Assembly: GCA_037974335.1 (NCBI GenBank) | Contig: CM075760.1 | Location: 58,247,812-58,311,811, forward strand | Direction: 5' to 3' | DNA from: Prionace glauca | Lineage: Eukaryota; Chordata; Chondrichthyes; Carcharhiniformes; Carcharhinidae | DNA length: 64,000 bases | In this document: one piece after another, positions 53,633-63,872 of the stretch | Numbering within the stretch: the first letter of the stretch is position 1 | Layout: every line of letters starts with the position of its first letter | The notes under the pieces: generated by a model | What the model was told of the DNA's origin: nothing | Databases searched by the model: none | Seen by the model: the letters and a program-made list of their open reading frames with translations, nothing else | Program-made: the position numbers and the translations under genes

Positions 53633-54011
53633 CTCGTCCACAACTCGGTTCTAAACTAGCAGTAAATACAATAAAATAAATGCTTTAAACAGTTCTACAA
53701 AGAACAAAGTGCTTTAAACTTATTTTAAACAGGTTTTTAACAGGTAAATTCTTAGCTCTCTCTCTCTGCTTCAGCAAACAGTGAAAGGCTTCACCGTGTG
53801 GCCCTGATAATTAATTTAAATTAAAGCTGCCTCGTCCACAACTCGGTTCTAAACTAGCAGTAAAGACAATAAAATAAATGCTTTAAACAGTTCTACAAAG
53901 AACAAAGTGCTTTAAACTTATTTTAAACAGGTTTTTAACAGGTAAATTCTTAGCTCTCTCTCTCTGCTTCAGCAAACAGTGAAAGGCTTCACCGTGTGGC
54001 CCTGATAATTA
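53633..54011 (-). repeat. Two 181-bp tandem 5' units of the CR1
   Basis: 53633-53813 and 53831-54011 are equal in length and differ at only about one position (AAATACAA versus AAAGACAA), with a 17-bp linker between them. Each has a (CT)n stretch and AT-rich segments. The arrangement recalls promoter monomers of mouse L1. Confidence 0.95.
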
Positions 54012-55573
54012 CTTTGTTACAGAAGAATATATCAGATCCACAATATAACAACACTCTAATAATTTATTGACCTCTAATAATTTATTGGTCTCTCAAATGT
54101 CAGCCATCTCCTGTGGAAACCAGCCCTTTAACTGTGAACATTCGGAAAGAGACAATCATAAGAACATAAGAAATAGGAGCAGGAGTAGGCCATCTAGCCC
54201 TTCGAGCCTGCCCCGCCATTCAAGAAGATCATGGCTGATCTGTCATGGCTCAGTTCCACATTCCCGCCCTCTCCCCATAACCCTTAATCCCCTCTCTTAT
54301 CAAAAACCCATTAACCCGCGTCTTAAAAATATTTAGCGAGGTAGCCTCCACCACTTCAACGGGCAGAGAATTCCAGAGATTCACCACCCTTTGAGTGAAG
54401 AAGTTCCTCCTCAACTCCGTTCTAAACCGCCCCCCCTTTATCTTGAGGCTGTGCCCCTAGTCCTATTATCCTTTCTGAGTGGGAAGAGTCTCTCCACCGC
54501 TTTCCGATCCATCCCATTCATCATCTTATACGTCTCAATGAGATCTCCCCTCATTCTTCTAAACTCTAACGAGTACAAGCCTAGTTTATTCAGCCTCTCC
54601 TCATAGCTCAACCCCCTCGACTCCGGCATCAGCCTAGTAAGCCTCCTCTGCACTCCCTCCAAGGCCAAAATATCCTTCCGTAAGTACGGCGCCCAAAACT
54701 GCACACAGTACTCCAGCTGCGGCTTCACCAATGCCCTATACAGCCGCAGCAAGACCTCCCTACTTTTATATTCAATCCCCCTCACTATGAAGGCCAGCAT
54801 CCCATTCACCTTCCTGATCACCTGCTGCACCTGCAAGCTGGGTTTTTGCGACTCATGCACAAGGACCCCAAGGTCCCTCTGCACCGTCGCCTGCTGCAGT
54901 TTTTCGCAATCCTTTTAGTAATCCAGTTTTTAGTAATCCTTCCTACCATTATTCCTACCAAAGTGGACCAACTCGTACTTGCCAACTTTAAATTCCATTT
55001 GCCATTTCCTGGCTCATTCGCCCAGCCTATTCGCCCAGCCAGACACCCATCCTTTTAGTCAGACAAATAAATGTGTCAAGCTGAGGGAGCAAAGGATGTT
55101 AATGTCTTTGAGAGAGGGAGTCGTAATGCAGAAGTCGGCCAATAAAGTTCAGACTAAAACTTCCTCTTCTGTGCAACATCTGGGAGGAAATCAATGTTTC
55201 CCCTTTTCCATTTCTTTTCTCATTCTGGGGGAAATTGGGGACTTGCAGCAACTGAAGGGAAAGGAAGTGAATCCACTCCACATATTCCACATTTTTAGTC
55301 CAGTCATATAGACATAGATCTATCTGGCAGCCTGCATGGAGATTTTCAGCTCTCTGTGTCCAGGACAGGAAGCAGTGAGCATGGATCTGTCAATCAGCAC
55401 CTTCAGGAGAATTGGGAGGGTGAATACTAGATACAGCAGAGTGAGAATGTGTGGGATGGAGAATTACAGCTTTTGGGGAATAAGGGAGGAAAAAATTTCC
55501 ATAGAACATAGAATTGTCTTCTGGATTTTTATCCTGTACTGACACTGATGACTTGTGTCAACTTGTTTTACAG
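54012..55573 (+). other. Arm 2 intron, right part, with a CR1 3' fragment
   Basis: 54012-54155 and 55030-55573 mirror arm 1 (38300-38720), including the conserved block from 55325 and the acceptor TTGTTTTACAG ending at 55573. Between them is a CR1 3' fragment (next entry). 54050-54085 has a short 'aataatttattg' duplication. Confidence 0.6.
54158..55030 (-). mobile_element. 5'-truncated CR1 3' end
   Basis: Starts 'cataagaacataagaaatag' at left. The minus strand encodes VQRDLGVLVHESQKPSLQVQQ, RGIEYKSREVLLRLYRALVK and the usual C-terminus, with decay near 54440 and 54910. Same subfamily as 49451 but older. Confidence 0.9.
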
Positions 55574-55903
55574 GATATTGAAAGAGGAATCACAGGCTGA
55601 AATCTCAAATGTCAGGTCTAGATCTGGCAGAGTCATATTCCTCGGGACCTGAATATCATCGGCCATTGAATCTGGAAGGAGATTTGAAAAGATTTTAAAC
55701 ATCAGTGTGACTGGAAAAGCATCAACACACTTCCACATTCAAGTGAGAGTGTTCCAGTGCACTGACTGAAGAGCTTTAACTAGTTACACAGCCTGAATAA
55801 ATATCACACCATTCACAGCAGGGAGAGACTGTACTTGTATTGTGTGTGTGAGTGAGGATTCAACTGATTGTCCACCCAAGTGAGAGGCAGGGACACCTGC
55901 GCC

Positions 55904-57082
55904 ATGGATAAACCATGGAAGTGTGCGGACTGTGGAAAGAGATACAGTGTCCCCTCTCTGCTGGATGCTCATCGGCGCAGCCACACTGGGGAGAGGCCAT
56001 TCACCTGCTCTCAGTGTGGGAAGGGATTCATTCGGTTCCCCCACCTGCAGTCACACCAGCGAGTTCACACTGGGGAGACGCCGTTCACCTGCTCTCAGTG
56101 TGGGGAAGGATTCACTTGGTCATCCAGCCTGCAGAGACACCAGCGAGTTCACACTGGAAACAGACCGTTCACCTGCTCTCAGTGTGGGGAGGGATTCACT
56201 GTGTCATCCACCCTGCGGAAACACCAGCAAGTTCACACTGGGGAGAAGCCGTTCACCTGCTCTCAGTGTGGGAAGCGATTCAGTCAAGCATCCAGCCTGC
56301 AGAGACACCAGCGAGTTCACACTGGGGACAGACCATTCACCTGCTCTCAGTGTGGGAAGGGATTCACTCGGCCATCCCACCTGCAGACACACCAGCGAGT
56401 TCACACTGGGGAAAGACCATTCACCTGCTCTCAGTGTGGAAAGGAATTCACTCAGTCATCCATTCTGTGGACACACCAGCGAGTTCACACTGGGGAGAGA
56501 CCATTCACCTGCTCTCAGTGTGGGAAGGGATTCACTCGGTCATCTAGCCTGCAGATACACCAGCGAATTCACACTGGGGAGAGACCGTTCACCTGCTCTC
56601 AGTGTGGGAAGAGATTCACTCGGTCATCCAGCCTGCAGATACACCAGCGAATTCACACTGGGGAGAGACCATTCACCTGCTCTCAGTGTGCGAAGAAATT
56701 CACTCTGTTATCTATCTTGCAGAGACACCAACGAGTTCACACTGAGGAGAGACTGTTCACTTGTTCTCATTGTGGGAAGGGATTTACTCACTCATCCCAC
56801 CTGCAGGCACATCAGCAAATTCACACTGGGGAGAGACCATTCACCTGCTCTCAGTGTGGGAAGAGATTCACTCGGTCATCCAGCCTGCAGAGACACCAGC
56901 GAGTTCACACTGGGGAGAGGCCGTTCACCTGCTTTCAGTGTGGGAAGGGATTCACTCAGTCATCCCACCTGCAGACACACCAGCGAATTCACACTGGGGA
57001 GAGGCCGTTCACCTGCTCTCAGTGTGGGAAGGGATTCAGAGTTTCATCCCAACTGCTGAGACACCAACAAGTTCACGAATGA
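55904..57082 (+). CDS. Poly-C2H2 zinc finger protein, 14 fingers, intact (arm 2 copy)
   Basis: The start is ATG 55904 in a strong context (GCCATGG); the exon opens at acceptor 55573. The 392 residues are exactly fourteen 28-residue C2H2 units, from [19 protein letters not shown] to [16 protein letters not shown], joined by TGERP-type linkers. No KRAB, SCAN or BTB domain is coded in this exon. All zinc Cys and His residues are present. Recognition positions vary while the frames are near-identical: fingers 8 and 9 read RSSSLQI, 12 reads RSSSLQR, and 6, 11 and 13 end SHLQ. This suggests expansion by internal duplication. It is presumably a nuclear DNA-binding factor of unknown target. Its inverted paralogue on arm 1 carries a nonsense codon. 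The promoter is probably at 48215-48560. Confidence 0.93.
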   Translation: MDKPWKCADCGKRYSVPSLLDAHRRSHTGERPFTCSQCGKGFIRFPHLQSHQRVHTGETPFTCSQCGEGFTWSSSLQRHQRVHTGNRPFTCSQCGEGFTVSSTLRKHQQVHTGEKPFTCSQCGKRFSQASSLQRHQRVHTGDRPFTCSQCGKGFTRPSHLQTHQRVHTGERPFTCSQCGKEFTQSSILWTHQRVHTGERPFTCSQCGKGFTRSSSLQIHQRIHTGERPFTCSQCGKRFTRSSSLQIHQRIHTGERPFTCSQCAKKFTLLSILQRHQRVHTEERLFTCSHCGKGFTHSSHLQAHQQIHTGERPFTCSQCGKRFTRSSSLQRHQRVHTGERPFTCFQCGKGFTQSSHLQTHQRIHTGERPFTCSQCGKGFRVSSQLLRHQQVHE

Positions 57083-57394
57083 TTCCAGGGGTTGGATTCT
57101 GCTGTTACTGTTTCGCTCTCAGTTACATCCAGGACTGCATTTTGTTCATTCTCATGGTTGGTGAATGGAGAGAGTCAGAGGTTTCTTTCTGCTGGACTGG
57201 CAGGACTCTTGACTTTGGATGGGTGGAAGAGGGGACTCACAATGTTGAAATTGGTGGCACCAATGGGCCTGTTTCCCGTGCTGTGTTGTACTTTGTTCTT
57301 TTTTGCCTCCAGTGGGCTGATGCTCTTTGAGTCTTGTTGTGAATACTTGGTTTTAAATTTCACAAGGATCACAGAGTGACAGGGTGTTAGGAAG
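57083..57394 (+). other. 3' flank of the zinc finger gene
   Basis: Shared, inverted, with 36490-36700 of arm 1. 57230-57310 adds a LINE-like tip ('gggcctgtttcccgtgctgt'). No polyadenylation signal stands out. Confidence 0.4.
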
Positions 57395-57735
57395 GTCAGA
57401 GATATTTAGTCAGCATTTCTGTCTGAAACCCCCAAATGCCCATCCAATTTCCTTTGTAATAGATTGTTTCCACTTCCTCCACCCGCGTAGGGCGCGGGTT
57501 CCAAGTCAATACCATTCGCTGCAGCAAAATATTCTTCCTCACATCCCTCCCCCTGCATCTCTGACTCAAATCAGAGTCCCCCTCAACTTTGTCTCATCAG
57601 CGAATGGAACAGCTTTTCTTTGTCCACTTTATCTAAACCTGTCAGAATCTTGTCCACCTCGTTCAAATCTCCCGTCAACCTCCTTTGCTCCAAGGGGAAC
57701 AATCCCAGCCTGACATCAACAATAAAGAACAAACT
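57395..57735 (-). mobile_element. LINE 3' end (arm 2 partner of 36112)
   Basis: Reverse of the 36112-36435 element, with 'cagcaaaatattcttcctca' and 'caacctcctttgctccaagg'. Confidence 0.75.
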
Positions 57736-59660
57736 AACAGAATATGTTAATACCTGAAATCAAATGGGAATGTTGAATTTCTGTTTTAAAGATATTGTGA
57801 ATATATTGTCCTGGACAATAATGAAATTGGGATAACTCACCTTAGGTGTGGTTGAATGGAATATATCAATCTGGTATCCACCTACAGTTAGTGAAAATCT
57901 GGAATGTGTAGCTGGAAATCACTCCCTAACAGCACTGTGGATGTATTTACAGGCATTGTAGCAGTTCAGGAAGGCAGTGTTGGGGTTGACCATGGCCGAG
58001 GCAGCTACATACAGACATATATTCTGTTATAATGGAAGGACTGTAGATTGAATGTGAGGCATTATGGGACTGGACTATCTTGACCACATTCCTGTGACAG
58101 CTCAGTTTCTGTAATTACGGACCATTAAAGCTGCTGAGCAGGGCCCCCAGGGAGGACCTGGTGAGAATATTTACTGGGAATGAGTTGGAATTATCCCAGG
58201 ACCGGCTGGTGTTCAGTGGCTGAGAGACCCAAATCTGTAAAAAGGGGGGTCTGACCAATTAACAGTGGCAGGTAGTTGGATAAGAAATTAAGAGGCGTTC
58301 TCAGGCATTGTTTAAATTAATTTATCCTAAATTTGTGATTAAAATCTGACTGATTTGTGACCCGATAGTCAGTGAAGTGATGGTATATTCCAAGTAGCAC
58401 TGGACTGAAAAGCGGACCCTCTGAGAGTAGATTCTAATGGTTATTATCTTACCCCATCATGGCCAGTGAAAAATCAGAGCTTGAGTGGGTACCAGACAGG
58501 TCACTTACCTGCCATTTGGAAACTAAGAACACGAAACCTATTGATAAAACGGTTTGAGAATAGAGCCATTTCAATGGCTCAGATTCAAGACATTGGCTCT
58601 ATTCTTTCTCACCTGCTGGGATTTTCCAGCATTTTGTGTTTTTGTTTCAAATTCCAGCATCCGCAGTATTTCAGTTTTATGATATAATGAGATTTGGAAT
58701 CCCCACGACCCTCCCGCAAAACAGATGGAGTGGTGGGAGAGGAAAATAAGGATAAGAATGAAGAAGTCTGGCTTCTGATTAACAAAATGAGTGAATCATT
58801 TTATAAAGCACAGAAGTTATCCATCTCTAACAATAACTGATCAGATTACAATAATTAGGTTGAAGAATGTAACAAAAAAAACAAATAATGAAGTATAAAA
58901 TTGAGTTTGTTTTGTTAGAAAAGTTTTTTTTTTAATTATGTAAAATGCCTTCATTGTGTGCCAAGTTTTTTTTTCTCTGCTCACTTCCCACCCCTTTAGG
59001 CTGTAGAAAAGTTAACCCTTTCAACAGTATTTGATTTGTTTTTAAGTCACTCCGAAACTCATGTCTATTTTAGTTTATGATTGTGGATTTATTCAAACCA
59101 GTTAAATCTGGAAATTTTAAATGTAGCCTGGAGGAATTTGGAATAACTGAAGATTCTCTTGTTGTCACCTCAACCTCAGATAAAGAACAAAAATCTAACA
59201 GGTGGTAATGGTAACTCAATAAACTGTTGATTGAATCCTTGAGTGTTGAATGATTCTTCTGAGTTCATTGCCCCTAACACACTGGATACTTTACCACTGG
59301 AGACCAGGTATTACCAAAATCTTCAGACAAAACAAAGCCTCGCGAAAGCCAGTGCCCCAGTTTAAAGATTTATCTTTTATTTGACCAACGATCAAAAGGA
59401 AACATTATTGGACAGTGTAATAACTCTAGGAGAAGCATTCTGATCTCTGCAATAACACTGACGTAAATGCTTAGGATAGACAATTAATTATACATTCTTC
59501 ATGTCAAATTCTCCTGCCCTTCATTAGGTGTGAACCAATCATTTTCCATACAAAAAAAATCATTCATTACATATGTCATATGCTTTAGCCAATTCCATTT
59601 TATCCTCTGATACAATGGGATTTAATTTGACCATAGAATCCGGATGCTTCCTCCCCCTCT
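57736..59660. other. Intergenic, arm 2; mirrors arm 1
   Basis: Inverted homologue of 34200-36110. No gene. A dispersed repeat is at 58605-58680. Confidence 0.5.
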
Positions 59661-60200
59661 TGCTGATGTAGTTCCCCTATTGCTTAGTAACCCCAGACGC
59701 TTAGCTATAAAGATCAAAGCTACTGTTCCCACTGGCCAACCAGCCAAATGTAAATTTTCATGTCTGAGAAGGCACTGTCTTATATGGACAGTGTGAATGA
59801 ATCCTATTCATGAAGCTGCCTTGAAAACCTTTCTGTTGGAAACTTTCCTGACAAATGTTGGTAAATTCTGTGGCTTCATTCTTCTGAAGAATGTAGCCTG
59901 TCTGTAAGTATCCCTGTACCATCATGCCTTGCAGCAGCCTGCCTTTGGCTTAAGGTTACATTTGCTTTTAAAATACAGCTAATATCCATTTTAAAATCAG
60001 AAAATCCATGTTTAAATCAGAATTACTTGTTTAAATCTCTGAATTACAAGTAAACCAGAATTACTTGTTTAAATTTCTGAATTACAAGTAAATCAGAATT
60101 ATTTGTTTAAATCTCTTACTGCATTTGCATATGTAGACTGTTCCCTTGTTGGTTTCTCGATCATTTAACTCAATGCTGGTAGTGTCTGAAATGCCTAATG
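59661..60200. other. AT-rich spacer with a 37-bp tandem repeat
   Basis: 60009-60117 holds almost three units of about 37 bp containing 'cagaattacttgtttaaat' and 'ctgaattacaagtaaa' (starts 60019, 60056, 60094). No gene is seen. Confidence 0.7.
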
Positions 60201-60202
60201 GT

Positions 60203-60665
60203 TTAAAATTTCTCAAACTTTAGGAATTTTCTCCAACAGCTTGCCATTGCGGAGCTCGGAGTACAGCACTTGTTGTGGGGGCTTGAGGACAATGTGGCCT
60301 GTCCATGCAGCTGGTCTGATGTGATCAGTGCCTCACTACTGTGGGTATGCCTATCCTGCCAGTGGATTTGCAGGATTTTGTGGAGGCAACGTTGGTGACA
60401 TCTCTCCAGGGATTTGAGGTTAATGCTGTTCCCTGTCCATGTTTCTGATGGATACAGGAGGACAGAGACTACAGCTGCTCTGTACACCATGAGTTCGGTG
60501 CTGGATTTGACGTCTCAGGCTTCGAACATTCTGTTCCTCATGCGTCCGAAGCCTGCACTGGTGCATTGGAGTCGCTGCTGAATTTCATCGCCGATGTCTG
60601 CCTGTGCCGATAGGAGACTCCCAAAGTGTGGGTAATGATCCACATTGTCCAGGGGCTCACCATGG
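60203..60665 (-). mobile_element. Non-CR1 LINE, RT C-terminal fragment
   Basis: The minus strand translates to FGSLLSAQADIGDEIQQRLQ, GFGRMRNRMFEA (one stop after), MVYRAAVVSVLLYPSETWTG and LKSLERCHQRCLHKILQIHW. The 'LLYxSETWT … RCLRxILxIxWQD' pattern is that of another non-LTR clade (the endonuclease-RT type, RTE-like), not CR1. Clade assignment is an inference. Confidence 0.75.
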
Positions 60666-61595
60666 ATTTTCCAGATGATACCAAGTTGAGTGGGAGGATG
60701 AATTATGATGCAGAGACACTTCAGAATGATCTGGAAAGGTTGGGTGAGTGGGCTAATCAATGGCAGATGCAGGATAATTTGGATAAGTGTGAGCTTATTC
60801 ACTTTGGAAGCAAAAACAAGAAGGCAGATTACTACCTGAATGTCTGTAAATTGGGAGAGGGGAGTGTGCAGAGGGACCTGGTTATCCTTGTGCACCAGTC
60901 ACTGAAGGTGAGCATGCAGATGCAGCAGGGGGTAAAGACGGCAAATGGCATGTTGGCCTTCATTGTAAAAGTTAACGTATACGGGCAGGGATGTTTTGCT
61001 GCAATTATACAGAGCCTTGATGAGGCCACAGCTAGAGTGTTGTGTGCCATTTTGGTCTCCTTTTCTGAGGAAGGATGTTCTTGCTCTCGAGGGAGTGCTG
61101 CGAAATTTTACCAGGCTGATTCCGGGAATGGCGGGACTGACATACAAGGAGAGATTGACTACGTTAGGATTGTTTTTGCTGCAATTCAGACAAATGAGGA
61201 GGGGTCTCATAGAGACTTATAAAATTTTAACAGGACTAGACAGGGATAGATGCAGGGAGGATATTCCCAATGGTGGGGGTGTCCAGAACTAGGGGGTCAC
61301 ACTCTGAGGATTCAGAGTAGACTATTTAGGACGGAGATGAGGAGACATTTCTTCACCCAGAAAGTGGTGAGCTTGTGGAATTCATTCCCACAGGAAGCAG
61401 TTGATGCCAAAACATTGAATGTATTCAAGAAGTGGCTGGATATAGCTCTAGGGGCGAATGGGTTCAAAGGTTGTAGGGAGAAAGCAGGAGGAGGCTACTG
61501 AGATGGATGATCAGCGATAATTGTAATGAATGGCAGGGCAGGCTCAAAGGGCCAATGGCCTCCTCTTTCTCCTATCTTCTATGTTTCTATGTTTC
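60664..61595 (+). mobile_element. CR1-type LINE 3' end, plus strand
   Basis: Begins at DDTKLSGRMNYDAETLQNDL (the RT ADD region as PDD), QRDLVILVHQSLK, then after a frame change FWSPFLRKDVLALEGV and RRHFFTQKVVSLWNSFPQEA, and ends 'cttctatgtttctatg'. It was inserted in the fragment at 60203. Confidence 0.88.
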
Positions 61596-61660
61596 ATCCT
61601 TACAGGAGTGTGCCGATCCTGAATTCCTATCAACTTGCGCTTAAAAGCCTTCCACATTCC

Positions 61661-61955
61661 AGAACATAAGAAATAGGAGCAGGAGTAGGCCATCTAGCCC
61701 TTCCAGCCTGCCCTGCCATTCAATAAGATCATGGCTGATCTGAAGTGGATCAGTTCCACTTTCCCGCTTTCTCCCCATAACCCTTAATTCCCCTGTCTAT
61801 CAGAAACCTATCTACCCATAACTTAAATATATTCAGCGAGGTAGCTTCCACAACTTCAATGGGCAGAGAATTCCAGAGACTCTAAGAGGGAAGAATCTCT
61901 CTACCTCTACCCTATCTATCCCCTTCATTATCTTATGTGTCTCTATAAGATGCCA
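61661..61955 (-). mobile_element. CR1 3' end, minus strand, with internal deletion
   Basis: Starts 'cataagaaataggagcagga' at left; 'gcagagaattccagagactc' then jumps to 'aagagggaagaatctctcta'. Older than the 49451 subfamily copies. Confidence 0.8.
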
Positions 61956-62335
61956 GATGTTGATTTGCCCTCAAGCATCAGCTCCCAATCTACATTCTTC
62001 AGTTCCTGCCTAATATTGTTGTAATTAGCCTTCTCCCAATTTAGTATCTTCACCTGAGGAAATAGGGGATTCCTGCACTGACTGCCTGCCCCTTGGGTAT
62101 GACAAAGTTTCTAATGCTCCTGTCTATGCCACTTTCTGCCACCTTCATGCTCCTCAGTGCATCCAACTGCTGCTCCAATCTATCCACGCCGTCTGTAAGG
62201 AAGCGTCACAGATCTCCCACATTTCACAAGTGCAGCACTTAAATCCACTGACTGACATTTCGAGCACCACTAAATTATTTAAGAAAATTTATAAAACTCT
62301 TATCTTCACTTTTACCTTCTTGCAGTGTCCTTTTT
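61956..62335 (-). mobile_element. Old CR1 5'/ORF1 fragments (arm 2)
   Basis: 61960-62050 reads like reversed CR1 ORF2 ('ccaatctacattcttcagtt'), and 62080-62335 mirrors the ORF1 start at 28690-28990 of arm 1. This shows the older CR1 was in place before the duplication and was later disrupted differently in each arm. Confidence 0.65.
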
Positions 62336-62504
62336 TTTAGATAAATTGGGGTTGTTCTTCTTGGAGCAAAGTAGATTGATAGAGGTATACAAAGGTACAT
62401 GGAGGTGTCGAAGTTTACATGCTCTGTTTACACATGTACAAGCTTTATGGGTCATCCCGTCTCGAAACGTTGGTTCTATTTTCTCTGAAGTGGAGATGGT
62501 GGCT

Positions 62505-62640
62505 TTGGACTGGGGTAAACACAGTAAGAAGTCTCACTGCACCAGATTAAAGGCCAATGGGTTTATTTGATAGCAAAATCCACAAGCTTTCGGAGTGCTG
62601 CTCCTTCGTCAGGTGAGTGGGAGTTCTGTCCACAAACAAG
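62505..62640 (-). repeat. Dispersed 'caccaggttaaagtcc' repeat, arm 2
   Basis: Counterpart of 28385-28525: 'gtaagaagtctcactgcacc', 'gctttcggagtgctgctcct' and 'cgtcaggtgagtggg'. Confidence 0.85.
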
Positions 62641-62924
62641 GCAGAGAAAGACACAAACTCAATTCACAATACAATGATTGGAATGCAAATATGTACAGGT
62701 AATCAAGTCTTAAAGGTACAGACAATGTGAGTGGGGAGAGCATTCCATTCTCTCTCCACAGATGCTGTCAGATCTACTGAGATTTTCCAGTATTTTCTGT
62801 TTTTATTTCCTTTATTTTTCCTTCTCTGTCACCGCTCTGCCTCATCAATGAGACATTGGGACTCAGAGGGTTGATGCAGTTTGATGGACAAGTTGTCTCC
62901 ATTCTGAACAAAGGGGAACAAGCT

Positions 62925-63410
62925 CCTCCCACTCAATGACATCATGCCCTCGACATACATGGCGGCAGCGCGTGCACACTGCTGTATGTGTGTTGCCCCC
63001 AATAAAGATGGCGAATATTAACCCGTTACGAACCTGAGGAGCTGCGGCCCTGCTCGGTACAGACTGGGTCCGGGAAGCTCTCTTCAGCAGTTTGCTACTT
63101 ACACCACATGCTTACGCACCTGGGCGATCCATTGCTCTCTCCGTACCGCCAATCACCTCTGACAGATTTCCCAGCCCAAAACAAAACCTGTTTTCCACCG
63201 CCATTACTCACACTGCGCATGCTCCAATCAAAACTTGGCCCGCCCCTGTTTCGCTCCTATTGATTGGAGGACCGAGCGCTCCCGCCTCTTCGCATTGGTC
63301 TGGGTCCCCGTCAATCAGCCGGGCATTGTGACGGTGACTTGCTGCTTGTCCAATAATAACAGAGTCTCAGTGTAACACTGACCCACACACAGGCTCCAGT
63401 CCAATCAGAG
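62925..63410. promoter_or_regulatory. CpG promoter with five CCAAT boxes (arm 2)
   Basis: Inverted homologue of 27570-28110. All five CCAAT/ATTGG cores persist (near 63225, 63259, 63295, 63348 and 63400), as does the ATGGATCGCCCAG plus donor candidate on the minus strand near 63118-63135. An AAGATGGCG YY1-like site is at 63005. Confidence 0.6.
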
Positions 63411-63533
63411 TGGAGATGGAGCACAGAGAAAACACAGCAAAACACTGACTGACTCTGAGTGTAACATAAACAGTGTTTGTTCACATAATAAGAGTCGCAT
63501 TGCAGTATGTTAGTGAACACAGCATTAGAACCA

Positions 63534-63872
63534 GCATAGAACCCTACAGTGCAGAAACAGGCCCTTCGGCCCATCAAGTCTGCACAGAACACAATCCCAC
63601 CCAGACCCTATCCCCATATCCCTACACATTTACCTGCTAATCCCTCTAACCTACACATCCCTGGACGCTAAGGGGCAATTTTTAGCATAGCCAATGAACC
63701 TAACCCGCACATCTTTGGACTGTGGGAGGAAACCGGAGCACCCGGAGAAAACCCACGCAGACACGAGGAGAATGTGCAAACTCCACACAGGCAGTGACCC
63801 GAGCCGGGAATCAAACCCAGGACCCTGGAGCTGTGAAGCAGCAGTGCTAACCACTGTGCTACCGTGCTGCCC
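63534..63872 (-). mobile_element. Full-length young HE1-type SINE, arm 2 only
   Basis: 'catagaaccctacagtgcag' tail at left, head 'ctaccgtgctgccc' at right, almost the same as 40403-40741. Arm 1 is uninterrupted at the matching place (27455-27475), so insertion followed the duplication. Confidence 0.94.

Larger units (their letters stand above)
49451..54011 (-). mobile_element. Nearly full-length CR1 LINE with duplicated 5' region
   Basis: The element runs 5' to 3' on the minus strand: two 181-bp 5' units (54011-53831 and 53813-53633), a 5' UTR, ORF1 (53380-52481), ORF2 (52445-49576) and a 3' UTR ending in 'cataagaacataagaaatag' (reversed). Arm 1 has the uninterrupted target near 38725 ('aataaatgtactttcttaca' when reversed), so the insertion postdates the duplication. 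No target-site duplication longer than about 2 bp is visible, as expected for CR1. Only one frame defect is seen. It lies in the intron of the arm 2 zinc finger gene, antisense to it. Confidence 0.96.

Noticed and set aside
62575-62635. Hammerhead-ribozyme-like core in the dispersed repeat (minus strand CTGACGA, hairpin, GAAA)
   Set aside because: The CUGANGA and GAAA boxes and a GGAG/CUCC stem are there, but an extra A lies between the box and stem II and no helix I can form around the expected cleavage site. It is more likely chance or a relic than a working ribozyme.
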